Source of the DNA: Swingsia samuiensis
GTDB taxonomy: Bacteria > Pseudomonadota > Alphaproteobacteria > Acetobacterales > Acetobacteraceae
Length of the DNA: 64,000 nucleotides
Direction: 5' to 3'
Assembly: GCF_006542355.1 (NCBI RefSeq)
Contig: NZ_CP038141.1
Span: 2,012,001 to 2,076,000, forward strand
Shown here: positions 7,771-17,086 of the stretch, one piece after another
Numbering within the stretch: position 1 is the first letter of the stretch
How the letters are laid out: each line of letters opens with the position of its first letter
The notes under the pieces: model-generated
Database searches by the model: none
Told to the model about the DNA's origin: nothing
The model's input: the letters and a program-made list of their open reading frames with translations, nothing else
Translations under genes and position numbers: made by a program

Positions 7771-9180
7771 ATGAATAACATGCAGTCTCTAAATTCCGTA
7801 TTGAATTATGTTGATCAAAATTTAGATGTTTCTATTCAAAAATTATTTGAACTACTGCGTATCCCAAGCATATCAACGCAACCTATACATGCTGAAGACT
7901 GCCGTAAAGCAGCCAATTGGTTGAAAGAAGATTTGCAATCAATAGGTTTTAAGGCCAGTCTAAGGGAGGTTAAATGGGCTAAACCGGGCCACCCTATGGT
8001 GCTGGCTCATTCTGACCAATCCTCTGCAAAACCACATGTTTTGTTTTATGGACATTACGATGTTCAACCCACAGATCCTGATCATTTGTGGGGAACTCCG
8101 CCTTTTGACCCTGTTTTAAAAGAAAGCGTTTCTGGACATAAAGTAATTATTGCTCGTGGTGCGAGTGATGATAAAGGGCAGGTCATGACCTTTTTAGAGG
8201 CATGTCGTGCTTGGAAAGCAGTTAACGGTTCTTTACCTGTAAATGTGAGTATTCTTTTAGAAGGAGAAGAAGAAAGCGGTGGAGAGAACTTGCTCCCATT
8301 TCTAAAAGAAAATGCAGATGAGTTACTTTCAGATGTTGTATTGGTGTGTGATACAGCAATGGCCGATCGGGTAACACCCGGTATTACCACTTCATTACGT
8401 GGAATGGTAACACAAGAAGTAACTATCCAATGCGCTTCTCATGATTTGCATTCTGGAATTTATGGCAATGCTGCGGCTAATCCCATTGCTATTTTGTGTC
8501 ATATATTAGCATCTTTAAGAGATATTGATGGCCGTGTGACACTTCCTAATTTTTACGATGGCATTATCGAGCCTTCCTCAGAGACGAGAGATCAATGGAA
8601 GAAAATTTTTCCTAGTGACGAAAATTTATTATCTGAAGCAGGTTTGAGTGTTGCAGCAGGAGAAAAAGGATATACGGCGATAGAGCAAACATGGTGCCGT
8701 CCTAGCTGTGAGATTAACGGAATTTCTGGAGGATATGAGGGGGATGGTTTTAAGACGGTTTTACCCGCAAAAGCTTCTGCAAAAGTTTCATTCCGCTTAG
8801 TCCCCGGTCAGAACCCAGCATTAATTGAGAAATCTTTTAGAGACCACGTAACATCTTTACTCCCCAAAGATGCAAAAGTGGAGTTTAAGTCTTTTGGTGC
8901 ATCGGAGGGGTTTGCCGTATCTCGGGAAAGTAAATATTTAGCTCCAGCATTAAACGCTTTAACGGAAGAGTGGGGAGTAAAAGCTGCAACAATTGGATCA
9001 GGCGGTTCTATTCCTGTCGCTGGAGAAGTGAGAGAAGCTTTAGGGCTGGATACTTTGTTAATTGGGTTTGCCCAAGCAGATGATCGTATTCATTCACCTA
9101 ATGAGCAATATGGAGTAGAGTCTTTTCATAAGGGCATTCGCTCTTGGGTTCGTATTCTCGCAGCATTAGCAGAAGCTTAA
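7771..9180 (+). CDS. M20-family metallopeptidase (dipeptidase-like)
   Basis: A 469-residue zinc peptidase of the M20 family, which cleaves dipeptides or related amides in the cytoplasm. Metal ligands are visible in YGHYDVQP (His about 93), GASDDKGQ (bridging Asp about 131) and EGEEESGG (general base and ligand Glu about 164-165). The dimerisation insert and the final metal-binding His (RIHSPNE, near residue 435) are present, so the enzyme looks complete. It starts 8 bases after the glycosyltransferase and is followed closely by pdxA. Substrate cannot be read from the sequence. Confidence 0.88.
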   Translation: MNNMQSLNSVLNYVDQNLDVSIQKLFELLRIPSISTQPIHAEDCRKAANWLKEDLQSIGFKASLREVKWAKPGHPMVLAHSDQSSAKPHVLFYGHYDVQPTDPDHLWGTPPFDPVLKESVSGHKVIIARGASDDKGQVMTFLEACRAWKAVNGSLPVNVSILLEGEEESGGENLLPFLKENADELLSDVVLVCDTAMADRVTPGITTSLRGMVTQEVTIQCASHDLHSGIYGNAAANPIAILCHILASLRDIDGRVTLPNFYDGIIEPSSETRDQWKKIFPSDENLLSEAGLSVAAGEKGYTAIEQTWCRPSCEINGISGGYEGDGFKTVLPAKASAKVSFRLVPGQNPALIEKSFRDHVTSLLPKDAKVEFKSFGASEGFAVSRESKYLAPALNALTEEWGVKAATIGSGGSIPVAGEVREALGLDTLLIGFAQADDRIHSPNEQYGVESFHKGIRSWVRILAALAEA

Positions 9181-9188
9181 TAGATTAT

Positions 9189-10184
9189 ATGTCTTTACCT
9201 ATTGCATTAACATTAGGAGACCCTGCTGGGATTGGCCCTGAGTTGACTGTTTCTGCTTGGAAAGCATTAAAAAAAACTGGACTAGTCTTTTTTTGGCTTG
9301 GGGACTCACGATTATTCAATGACAGTGTTCCTTTTGTAGAAATACAAACTCCTGAAGAAGCAAAAGACGTTTTCCCAACAGCACTTCCTATTATTTCGGT
9401 ACGGTGCCCTGTTTTAGTTCAAGCAGGAAAACCAACGCCTCAGAATGCTTCTGCAGTTATTTCAAGTATTGAAAAAGCTGTGCACTTTGTACAAGCAGAG
9501 CAGGCATCAGGGGTAGTGACCAATCCTATTGCTAAAAATATTTTGGCGGAAGCCGGCTTTCCTTATCCAGGGCACACAGAGTTTCTCGCAGCATTATGCA
9601 ATAGTGCTGGAAATGAAATAATGATGCTAGCGTCACCCTCTTTAAAAGTGGTTCCCATTAGTATTCATGTGTCTTTAAGAAACGCGATTGAGTCATTAAC
9701 AAGTGAACGCGTGATTGAGGTTGCTAAGGCAACCAATATCGCTTTAAAAAAAGATTTTGGAATATCAGCTCCTCATTTAGCTATTGCTGGTTTGAACCCT
9801 CATGCCGGAGAGGCTGGTCTGATGGGGAGTGAAGAACAAGATATTATTATACCAGCGATAAATCGTTTAAAGTCCGAAGGTATTCACGTATCTGGGCCAA
9901 TGCCGCCAGATACCATGTTTAGTGCTGGGATAAGATCCAGCTACGATGCGGCAATATGTATGTATCATGACCAAGCTTTGATTCCATTAAAAACACTCGA
10001 TATGGCCGAAGGCGTGAATGTAACATTGGGATTGCCTATTATTCGGACATCACCCGATCATGGAACAGCATTTAATATTGCACAGCCTATCGGTTCTGAC
10101 ACAGGAAAAGCAGATGTTTCCAGTTTGTTGTCTGCCATAAAATTAGCCGATCAAATGGCTGTATATAGAAGGAAAAAATCATGA
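9189..10184 (+). CDS. pdxA: 4-hydroxythreonine-4-phosphate dehydrogenase
   Basis: NAD-dependent oxidation of 4-phosphohydroxy-threonine in the DXP-dependent pyridoxal phosphate pathway. I start at the ATG at 9189, 8 bases after the peptidase stop, giving 331 residues with the family N-terminus [16 protein letters not shown]. The zinc and substrate motifs [14 protein letters not shown], and [11 protein letters not shown] are all visible. It overlaps pdxJ by four bases (ATGA), so the two enzymes that make and consume the aminoacetone intermediate are translationally coupled. Confidence 0.95.
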   Translation: MSLPIALTLGDPAGIGPELTVSAWKALKKTGLVFFWLGDSRLFNDSVPFVEIQTPEEAKDVFPTALPIISVRCPVLVQAGKPTPQNASAVISSIEKAVHFVQAEQASGVVTNPIAKNILAEAGFPYPGHTEFLAALCNSAGNEIMMLASPSLKVVPISIHVSLRNAIESLTSERVIEVAKATNIALKKDFGISAPHLAIAGLNPHAGEAGLMGSEEQDIIIPAINRLKSEGIHVSGPMPPDTMFSAGIRSSYDAAICMYHDQALIPLKTLDMAEGVNVTLGLPIIRTSPDHGTAFNIAQPIGSDTGKADVSSLLSAIKLADQMAVYRRKKS

Positions 10185-10879
10185 TCCGTCTGGGAGTAAA
10201 TATAGATCACGTGGCGACTCTGCGAAACGCGCGTGGAGGAAATTATCCAGACCCTGTGGAGGCAGCACAATTAGCGATTAAGGCCGGTGCAGATGGTATT
10301 ACAGCGCATTTAAGAGAAGACAGGCGGCATATTCGTGATGCTGATATGGCAAGGCTTAAAGAACTATCTGCACCATTGAACTTTGAAATGGCCGCTACAG
10401 AAGAAATGGTCGATATCGCTGCACGTTTAAAGCCACATGCTTGCTGTCTGGTGCCAGAAAAAAGGGAAGAGGTAACAACAGAAGGCGGCTTAAATGTTGC
10501 GTCTCAAATTAATGCTTTGCATCCAAAGATTTTGAAATTGCAAGATGCCGGTATCCGTGTATCTCTTTTTATTGATCCAGATATAGAGCAAATTAGAGCA
10601 GCTAAAGAGTTAAATGTTCCCGTTGTTGAACTCCATACAGGGGCTTATGCTCATGGTGGAGTAGGGGAGTTGGAGCGGTTGGAAAAAGCTGCAAAAGAGG
10701 TAGAAAAACTTGAGATAGAACTTCATGCAGGACATGGATTAACTTTTGAAAATGTGATTCCTATTCTTCAACTCCCAAAACTAAAAGAACTGAATATAGG
10801 GCATTTTCTAATTAGTAATGCGGTTTTTTATGGTTTGGGTTATTCCGTAAAAAAAATGAAGGATCTGATTAACCCTTAA
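10181..10879 (+). CDS. pdxJ: Pyridoxine 5'-phosphate synthase
   Basis: Condenses 3-amino-2-oxopropyl phosphate with DXP to pyridoxine 5'-phosphate. The 232-residue TIM barrel opens with the family signature [18 protein letters not shown] and has [28 protein letters not shown] and the C-terminal HAGHGLT and NIGHFLIS. It overlaps pdxA by ATGA and is followed 4 bases later by a strong terminator, so it ends the operon. Confidence 0.96.
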   Translation: MIRLGVNIDHVATLRNARGGNYPDPVEAAQLAIKAGADGITAHLREDRRHIRDADMARLKELSAPLNFEMAATEEMVDIAARLKPHACCLVPEKREEVTTEGGLNVASQINALHPKILKLQDAGIRVSLFIDPDIEQIRAAKELNVPVVELHTGAYAHGGVGELERLEKAAKEVEKLEIELHAGHGLTFENVIPILQLPKLKELNIGHFLISNAVFYGLGYSVKKMKDLINP

Positions 10880-10883
10880 AGGG

Positions 10884-10909
10884 ATGCCGGGTAAGCCCGG
10901 CATTTTTTA
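10884..10909 (+). terminator. Rho-independent terminator after pdxJ
   Basis: ATGCCGGG/CCCGGCAT stem of 8 pairs around TAAG, followed by TTTTTTA. It overlaps the stop codon of the convergent lipoprotein gene. Confidence 0.85.
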
Positions 10910-11506
10910 TTTGGCAGGTTGAATGAGGGGAACAGTTTTATCGTCACTAAACTTAGGAACATATTTTCCAGATTGCTCTGAATAGGTTGCACTTGAACTC
11001 TGAGGAGCAATTGCAGGAGAGTGGAAAGCTGAAACAGGTCCAAAAGGACCGGCATTGACACGATGCATGGTTGATTCACGCTGCCGGCCACATCCGCGGG
11101 TTATAAGAGAGCAGATACCATCTGTTCCGATATATTCATCATCGTTACCTGCATAATGAATTTCAGACACACGATCATGATCGAGCCGAAGGATCATGTG
11201 ACATGAGTTTCCGCCACCGCCGAGAGCAGATTGATAAATATTAACAAAGGATTGAACCGGGAAAAAACCACTATCTCCAGAAAGAGTTGTTAAGGTTTTT
11301 GAAGCACTATACTGCCAAATTTCGGTTGTGTTATTAAGTTTTTTGACGCTTCCCGGAATACCAGCGCAGGCTTGCAAGTCATAACTGGTCATTCCGATCA
11401 TTTCAATCTGTGCTCTATGGGCATTGCGTGAGTCAAAGTACCCACACCCTGAAAGAGTAACAGCTGAAAGAATTATCCCGGAAATGCGTAAGAAATGCAG
11501 ACGCAT
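10907..11506 (-). CDS. Hypothetical outer-membrane-type lipoprotein
   Basis: 199 residues with a lipoprotein signal peptide: basic start, hydrophobic core and lipobox LSGC (Cys about 21). The early mature region reads IEMIGMTSYDLQACAGIPG, which recalls the helix-turn start of BamE/SmpA-like lipoproteins, but the rest does not clearly fit that family. Later parts are Cys-containing (ICSLITRGCG) and end in a Ser/Pro-rich tail. It is a single gene between convergent pdxJ and the next plus-strand gene. Function unknown. Confidence 0.65.
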   Translation of the reverse strand: MRLHFLRISGIILSAVTLSGCGYFDSRNAHRAQIEMIGMTSYDLQACAGIPGSVKKLNNTTEIWQYSASKTLTTLSGDSGFFPVQSFVNIYQSALGGGGNSCHMILRLDHDRVSEIHYAGNDDEYIGTDGICSLITRGCGRQRESTMHRVNAGPFGPVSAFHSPAIAPQSSSATYSEQSGKYVPKFSDDKTVPLIQPAK

Positions 11507-11691
11507 TTTTTCTCCATTATTTTAATAAAAGCTGAAAGTCTGGTTAAAACCAGAACGGATGAGTAGAAACCACCAAACGCTTTTGAACCTTAAGGTGGGT
11601 AAAATTAAACTTTTCGATGTGACTTTACTTTTGTCCCAACGATAGGATAAGCCACCCAAAGAGTAAGGCAACGATAAGGAATACCAATTTA

Positions 11692-11916
11692 ATGGCTGAT
11701 ATAACCCTTTCCGAGGTGAAGCGTCTTCAGATAACGCTACAACGTCTTCTTGGTTCGCCAAAATTAACCGTTAATAAGCCGGCGAGAAAAGGCATGAGTG
11801 TAGAAATTGCTGTCGCTGGAGAAGTGGTCGGTACAGTTCATCGCGATGAGGATGAAGGTGAAGTTTCGTATGCTATTCACATGACTGTACTGGAAGAAGA
11901 TTTGCCGGCTGAGTAA
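11692..11916 (+). CDS. DUF3126 family protein
   Basis: 74 residues. The pattern LQxxLQRLLGSPKLTV, then EVVGTVHRDEDEGEVSYAIHMTVLEEDL, matches DUF3126, a small conserved protein of Alphaproteobacteria with no assigned function. It has no signal peptide or membrane helix and is probably cytoplasmic. It ends one base before the convergent DUF2939 gene. About 180 bases of unassigned sequence separate it from the lipoprotein gene. Confidence 0.75.
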   Translation: MADITLSEVKRLQITLQRLLGSPKLTVNKPARKGMSVEIAVAGEVVGTVHRDEDEGEVSYAIHMTVLEEDLPAE

Positions 11917-11917
11917 C

Positions 11918-12463
11918 CTAGGGTCTGGGTGTAGAATTATTAAGAGGGGTTGGAAGGTCAAAGCGAGTGATTTTCCAGCCCCATTTTACAAATTCCATAT
12001 GAATAATAAGCGGTGTCTTTCCGGGCTCCTCTAACTCTGTAGAAAATGTATTTGGGCTCGTAAAATGAGCATGTAAATGCCCAGAAAATGGCCAGAACAT
12101 AGTGCTGGAAGGGCTATTATTCTGCACTGGAAGAATAAAGCCATGGATCGATTTCAGAAAATTTTCTGGCGTATCATTATTCATCTTATTGACGATAACA
12201 CTCCCTAAAAAGGAACGCCCGAAACCGGGAAGATCTTCTCCCAAACCATCTTCAGGTGGAGTGACCTGTTTTTTGATAGAGTGCGAAACTGAAGTCCAAT
12301 CTAAATAAGAAACAACTTTTTTAGAGTTGTTTACTTTCATGGCGCGCTCAATGCTCCATAACGTCCAAAATGGAGAGATGAGATAAATAACAGCTACACT
12401 ACCTAAAGCAAATATGCTACCGAAGCCAATGCGTGAAGAGAAGATCCGTCGGATAGATGGCAT
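11918..12463 (-). CDS. DUF2939 family membrane-anchored protein
   Basis: I start at the ATG at 12463 because AAGGGAG sits 7 bases upstream; the TTG at 12484 would place that site inside the gene. The 181 residues have one N-terminal membrane helix followed by ISPFWTLWSIERAMKVNN and VVSYLDWTSVSHSIKKQV, the hallmark order of DUF2939. The rest is probably periplasmic. Function unknown. It is divergent from moeB with about 85 bases between them. Confidence 0.72.
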   Translation of the reverse strand: MPSIRRIFSSRIGFGSIFALGSVAVIYLISPFWTLWSIERAMKVNNSKKVVSYLDWTSVSHSIKKQVTPPEDGLGEDLPGFGRSFLGSVIVNKMNNDTPENFLKSIHGFILPVQNNSPSSTMFWPFSGHLHAHFTSPNTFSTELEEPGKTPLIIHMEFVKWGWKITRFDLPTPLNNSTPRP

Positions 12464-12548
12464 TTTGGATCTCCCTTTTGACAAGTGTAAGCAACGTTCT
12501 TTTACTAAACTATCTTAATTTTGCCGTAAAAGTTAGTCTTATTTTGAT

Positions 12549-13304
12549 ATGATAAATTATTTTTCTGATCGAGAGCTTGAGCGTTATTCTCGGCATATTC
12601 TTTTGCCAGAAGTTGGGGCTTTAGGTCAGTCGAACCTAAAAAATGCTTCTGTCTTGGTTGTTGGTATGGGAGGCTTAGGTGCGCCTTTGGTGCAACAATT
12701 AGCGTCTTCAGGGGTAGGGCATCTGGGGTTAGTTGATCATGATCGAATTGAATTAAGTAATTTACAAAGACAGATTTTATATCAAGAAGCAGATATTGGT
12801 CGTTACAAGGCAGAGGTTGCTGCGGAAAAAGCGGAATTATTAAATCCATTTATTACTGCAACGCCCATGGTGATCAAAGCGGATCAGAATAATCTTGATC
12901 AGATAATTCCAACATATGACATTGTTTGTGATGGGAGTGATAATTTCACAACGAGATTAACTGTGTCAGATGCATGTGTTAAACACGGGAAGACACTTGT
13001 TTCAGGAGCTGTACAGGGTTTTTCAGGACAAATAGGTGTTTTTAGACCTCATAAAGGCGGCCCTTGTTATCGTTGTCTTTTTCCTGAGGCGAACGAGACA
13101 GATGCTCTAACCTGTGGACAATCTGGGGTGCTTGGGCCCGCTGCTGGTGTAATGGGCAGCCTAATGGCGGTAGAAACCACAATTGAGATTATGCAGTTAC
13201 GCGATACAGCAGAAACATTTTTCACCGTTTGGGATGCTTTAACCAGCACCTTTCGAACTTTAAAAGTATCACGTGATCCTGCTTGTCCTATGCATGTAGA
13301 ATGA
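12549..13304 (+). CDS. moeB: MoeB/ThiF-family sulfur-carrier adenylyltransferase
   Basis: Activates the C-terminus of a ubiquitin-like sulfur carrier (MoaD or ThiS) by adenylation. The 251 residues show the ATP loop VVGMGGLGAP, then LVDHDRIELSNLQRQILY and CDGSDNFTTR. The first zinc pair is CYRC. The second pair, normally CxxC near the C-terminus, reads CPMH, so a His may replace the fourth Cys. No rhodanese domain is fused. moaD and moaE are not adjacent. It is followed 10 bases later by a DsrE-like gene, which fits a sulfur-transfer context. Confidence 0.88.
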   Translation: MINYFSDRELERYSRHILLPEVGALGQSNLKNASVLVVGMGGLGAPLVQQLASSGVGHLGLVDHDRIELSNLQRQILYQEADIGRYKAEVAAEKAELLNPFITATPMVIKADQNNLDQIIPTYDIVCDGSDNFTTRLTVSDACVKHGKTLVSGAVQGFSGQIGVFRPHKGGPCYRCLFPEANETDALTCGQSGVLGPAAGVMGSLMAVETTIEIMQLRDTAETFFTVWDALTSTFRTLKVSRDPACPMHVE

Positions 13305-13314
13305 AAGTTATTCC

Positions 13315-13692
13315 ATGGAGAAACATCTTTTTCTTAGTTTATCGGATGATTCATGGCAACGTGCCCACTATGCTTTCGTTGTCGCCGCTGGAGCTTTATC
13401 AATAGGGCGTTCTGTTACTCTTTTCGCGGGAGGGCAGAGTGTTAAAGCATTGGCAAAAGATTGGTCAGGCCTATCGGGTTATATTCCCGATGCGGAGTTG
13501 GCTTTAAAAAAAGTAGCCGGTTTTAAAGAATTACGTGATGCAGTAATTGACTTGGGAGGCGAATTAATGGCCTGTCAGGCTGGAGTAGCAATGACGGATC
13601 TTTTACCGGAAATGCTGGAGCGAGAAGTTTCTATTCGAGGTGTGGTTACTTTTTTGGAAAAGTCTCAAAATCATCAAATCTTTTCTTTGTGA
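13315..13692 (+). CDS. DsrE-like family protein
   Basis: A 125-residue single-domain protein resembling the DsrE/DsrF-like fold: an early alternating strand-helix (AHYAFVVAAGALSIGRSVTLFAG), a variable middle, and LGGELMACQAGVAM with one conserved Cys near residue 88. DsrE-like proteins bind or pass sulfur in several systems. The single Cys fits that, but activity is inferred. It lies directly after moeB and may be co-transcribed with it. Confidence 0.65.
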   Translation: MEKHLFLSLSDDSWQRAHYAFVVAAGALSIGRSVTLFAGGQSVKALAKDWSGLSGYIPDAELALKKVAGFKELRDAVIDLGGELMACQAGVAMTDLLPEMLEREVSIRGVVTFLEKSQNHQIFSL

Positions 13693-13761
13693 TTGTTTCT
13701 TCACTAAGTTTTGTTTTTTGAAGGCTTGCCGAAATTGTTTCCCGTTGGCAGGGATATGCTT

Positions 13762-14688
13762 ATGAGAATGTCTGGTCCTTTTTTCTTGCAGACTCTGCGT
13801 TACCATCGGTTTTCGATGTTAATTTTGTTAGGGTATATGGCAATAGCTGCATCTCCTGCGGATGCTGCACACCATAAACATCCTCATGCCTCTAAAGTTG
13901 AAAAAAAGACGAATAAAGTCACTGCTCGGCATTTAAAAAAAACGACCGGGAAAAAAGCTCGAACGATAGAGGCGGCTAGGGCTGCTCATAAAAAAAGATT
14001 AGTAAGACGTGCTACAACAGGGGCCGTTGCGGGAGCTGCTGTTGCTGCCGTAGGCGCATCAGTTGCAGCAACAGCTCCATCTACACAGACACCTCCAACG
14101 GCGCCTGTTCCAGATAATTCCAACAAAGGAACGAATACAGGTTTGCCACTTCCTCGCTTTGCAGCATTACGTGCTGACAAAGTTTATATGAGAAGAGGGC
14201 CAGGAGATCGTTATCCAATAGACTGGGTCTATCATCGTCGCGGTTTACCTGTTGAGGTAGAGCGCGAGTTTGATGTCTGGAGATTGGTAGAAGACTCTGA
14301 TGGTCAAAAAGGCTGGGTTCATCAGGCAACGCTCTATGGAAGTCGCACATTTGTCATTCCAGGGTTGCCACCAACAGGGGTTAAGGCTCAGGTTGGGGAG
14401 GCGTCTGCAAAAGAAGGGGACCATATTGGACGTGCTGACGCTCGTATCTTAGGACATGTTTCTACTCAAGAAGATGCGCGTTCATATAAAAATGACATTT
14501 CACTCATGAGCCATCCGGAAGAAGATAGTAGCATTGTTGCTCTTCTTCAGCCGGGAACGGTGGGTAATATTAAATTATGCCCACAAAATTCACAGTGGTG
14601 CCAAGTTTCTGTAAAAGGCTATCAGGGCTGGTTACCACGTCGTTTATTCTGGGGGCTCCTCCCTGGCGAAACGATTCAACCTAACTGA
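13762..14688 (+). CDS. Exported SH3-domain protein
   Basis: I place the start at the ATG at 13762, 7 bases after AGGGA; starts from 13711 to 13768 are possible. A signal peptide ends near SPADA, followed by a His/Lys-rich basic region and an Ala/Pro-rich linker. Two bacterial SH3 repeats follow: one around VYMRRGPGDRYPIDWVYHR to GWVHQATL, the second around ISLMSHPEEDSSIVALLQPG to GWLPRRLFWG. Such proteins usually act in the periplasm on or near peptidoglycan. It ends 23 bases before pyk. Confidence 0.8.
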   Translation: MRMSGPFFLQTLRYHRFSMLILLGYMAIAASPADAAHHKHPHASKVEKKTNKVTARHLKKTTGKKARTIEAARAAHKKRLVRRATTGAVAGAAVAAVGASVAATAPSTQTPPTAPVPDNSNKGTNTGLPLPRFAALRADKVYMRRGPGDRYPIDWVYHRRGLPVEVEREFDVWRLVEDSDGQKGWVHQATLYGSRTFVIPGLPPTGVKAQVGEASAKEGDHIGRADARILGHVSTQEDARSYKNDISLMSHPEEDSSIVALLQPGTVGNIKLCPQNSQWCQVSVKGYQGWLPRRLFWGLLPGETIQPN

Positions 14689-14711
14689 TTATTCAGCGAG
14701 GACGCCATATC

Positions 14712-16142
14712 ATGACATCCATTTCTCATCATCGTCGTACACGGATCGTCGCAACTCTTGGGCCAGCTTCATCCTCGCCAGAGATGATCCTTTCTCTTGC
14801 GAAAGCTGGTGTTAACGTTTTTCGCTTAAACTTTTCTCATGGAACACATGAAGATCATGGAAAGCGGCATGCAGCTGTTCGAGCCGCAGAAGAGCAGGTA
14901 GGTCATCCTCTTGCTATTTTAGCAGATTTACAGGGACCTAAGTTACGTGTTGGTGTTTTTGAAAATGGCCCTATTATTTTAGAGTCAGGTAAACGCTTTC
15001 GCCTAGATTTAGATAATAAACCTGGCAATCAGGATCGTGTTACGCTTCCACACCCAGAAATTATTTCAGCGGCTAAGGTTGGAAGTAATCTTCTTCTGGA
15101 TGACGGAAAACTTAAATTACGTGTTGTCGAAGTAAAAGACGGCGCACTAGAAACTGAAGTGGTTATCGGTGGAAAGCTGTCTGAACATAAAGGCGTTAAT
15201 GTTCCTGACGTAGTCCTGCCTATTCCTGCCTTGACAGAAAAAGATCATAAAGACTTTCAATACGCTCTTTCTATTGGTGTTGATTTTATTGCCCTTTCAT
15301 TCGTGCAAAGAGCGGAAGACGTTAAAGAAGCACGCAAGATTGCTGATGGACGTGCAGCGATTATTACCAAGCTTGAAAAGCCACAAGCCATTGATTCATT
15401 AGAAGAGATTATTCATCAATCTGATGCTGTGATGGTCGCTCGTGGTGATTTAGGGGTTGAACTACCTCCAGAAGAAGTTCCAGTTGCTCAGAAAAGAGCG
15501 ATTGCTGAAGCGCGTCGTCAATGTAAGCCTGTCATCGTGGCAACACAGATGCTGGAAAGCATGATTGAAAATGCAACACCTACACGGGCTGAGGTATCTG
15601 ACGTTTCGAATGCAGTTTATGACGGTGCAGATGCTGTCATGCTTTCAGCAGAAAGTGCAGCCGGTAAATATCCGATCGAAGCTGTTTCGATTATGGCACG
15701 TATTGCATCTCGTGTAGAGCAGGATCATGAATGGCGTTTGCGGATGGATCGTTTACGCCCTCAACCCGAAGGGACTGTTCAGGATGCTGTTGCACAAGCC
15801 GCTTGGCAAGTGAGCCGTACATTGACTGCGACAGCAATTGCAGCACATACCAAAAGTGGTGCAGGAGCATTGCGTATGGCACGGGAACGGCCACATTGCC
15901 CAATTTTAGCCTTAACACCAGATATTAAAGTTGCCCGTCGGCTTTGTGTTGTATGGGGCGCATTCCCTCGTGTTGTTGAAAGAGACCGTGCTGCCCATGG
16001 TATTGAAGATTTGGCCGGTCCAGCAGCTGAATTAGCTCGTAAGCTAAAGTTCAGCAATGAAGGGGACCATATTCTTGTCTTGGCTGGCCTACCATATGGT
16101 CATTCAGGAAGTACGAATACACTTCGTGTCGTGAAGGTATAG
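14712..16142 (+). CDS. pyk: Pyruvate kinase
   Basis: Transfers phosphate from phosphoenolpyruvate to ADP. The 476 residues begin RTRIVATLGPASSSPEMI and contain NFSHGTHEDH, ADLQGPKLRVG, the active-site segment IITKLEKPQA, the metal-binding VMVARGDLGVELP and the substrate loop VIVATQMLESM. The C-terminal allosteric domain is complete. GAGGA precedes the ATG. It is likely transcribed with the SH3 gene upstream. Confidence 0.96.
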   Translation: MTSISHHRRTRIVATLGPASSSPEMILSLAKAGVNVFRLNFSHGTHEDHGKRHAAVRAAEEQVGHPLAILADLQGPKLRVGVFENGPIILESGKRFRLDLDNKPGNQDRVTLPHPEIISAAKVGSNLLLDDGKLKLRVVEVKDGALETEVVIGGKLSEHKGVNVPDVVLPIPALTEKDHKDFQYALSIGVDFIALSFVQRAEDVKEARKIADGRAAIITKLEKPQAIDSLEEIIHQSDAVMVARGDLGVELPPEEVPVAQKRAIAEARRQCKPVIVATQMLESMIENATPTRAEVSDVSNAVYDGADAVMLSAESAAGKYPIEAVSIMARIASRVEQDHEWRLRMDRLRPQPEGTVQDAVAQAAWQVSRTLTATAIAAHTKSGAGALRMARERPHCPILALTPDIKVARRLCVVWGAFPRVVERDRAAHGIEDLAGPAAELARKLKFSNEGDHILVLAGLPYGHSGSTNTLRVVKV

Positions 16143-16155
16143 TTCCTTTTTAGTA

Positions 16156-16190
16156 GATTATTGTGAGGTGGTTTTCACCTCACAATAATC
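16156..16190. repeat. Perfect 15-bp inverted repeat between convergent genes
   Basis: Arms at 16156-16170 and 16176-16190 with a 5-base loop pair perfectly. It lies between pyk and the convergent tyrA, whose stop codon it touches. Neither side has a clear T tract, so it may act as a bidirectional transcript-end or RNA-stability structure rather than a classic terminator. Confidence 0.7.
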
Positions 16191-17068
16191 TAAACCTGTT
16201 TGTTTTCGATAAGTTTGCGACGAATTTGTCGGCTATGTTCGATTTTGTTTGTGATTGTTGCTCCATCACCTTCACGAATGGCCTGAGCCATTGTTTCAGC
16301 ATTTAAAATAAATCGATCTAACGTGTCTAAAATAGCGTCTTTGTTCTCAATAAAAATATCACGCCACATGATCGGGTCTGAACCTGCAATGCGTGTGAAA
16401 TCCATAAAGCCAGAGGCTGCATAATCTAAAACGGCTGTTTTAAGTTCTCCCGATAAATTGTCAGCGCTATCGCAAATTGTAAAAGCGAGTAAGTGTGGCA
16501 AATGGCTAACCATTGCGCAGATGCGGTCATGTTTTTCATCTGCTAGAATATTTGTTTTTGCTCCACATAAAGCCCAAAATTCTTCCATTTTATGAATCGC
16601 ATGGGGGTCTGTATGGGGTGGTGGAACGAGTAAACACCAACGATTTTCAAATAACTTTGAAAACCCTGCATCTGGGCCAGAATGTTCTGTTCCAGCCATT
16701 GGATGTCCGGGGACATAAGAGATATTTTGCGGTAAAATTTGTTGGATTTTTAGACTAATCTTACCACGGACGGATGCAACATCCGATAAAATTGCTCCCG
16801 CAGGCATGTGAGGCAAAACAGCTTGGGCAACGTTTTCGACAGCTCCAACTGGGACACAAATAATTACGCAATCAGCTTTGGCTGCTTCAGTTAAATCTTC
16901 TGTAACAACATCCGCTAAGTTCAGCTCTTCTATACGTTTAAGGTTGTTGGGATTATTATCTGCAACAATCAGTTTATTGGCGATTGCGTTATTTTCTCGT
17001 GCTTTTCGTAAAATAGAAGAACCAATTAGCCCCGGTCCGATAATGGAGAGGGTGTTAAAAAGCGCCAT
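16190..17068 (-). CDS. tyrA: Prephenate/arogenate (cyclohexadienyl) dehydrogenase
   Basis: NAD(P)-dependent oxidative decarboxylation in tyrosine synthesis. The 292 residues have the Rossmann loop IIGPGLIGSSI, the substrate motif GHPMAGTEHSGP, EKHDRICAMVSHLPHLLAF and SGFMDFTRIAGSDPIMWRDI. There is no fused chorismate mutase or ACT domain, which fits the TyrC-like form of Alphaproteobacteria. It follows hpnL by 18 bases on the same strand, so the two are probably co-transcribed although their roles differ. Confidence 0.92.
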   Translation of the reverse strand: MALFNTLSIIGPGLIGSSILRKARENNAIANKLIVADNNPNNLKRIEELNLADVVTEDLTEAAKADCVIICVPVGAVENVAQAVLPHMPAGAILSDVASVRGKISLKIQQILPQNISYVPGHPMAGTEHSGPDAGFSKLFENRWCLLVPPPHTDPHAIHKMEEFWALCGAKTNILADEKHDRICAMVSHLPHLLAFTICDSADNLSGELKTAVLDYAASGFMDFTRIAGSDPIMWRDIFIENKDAILDTLDRFILNAETMAQAIREGDGATITNKIEHSRQIRRKLIENKQV

Positions 17069-17086
17069 TAATGAACCTTTGCAATG

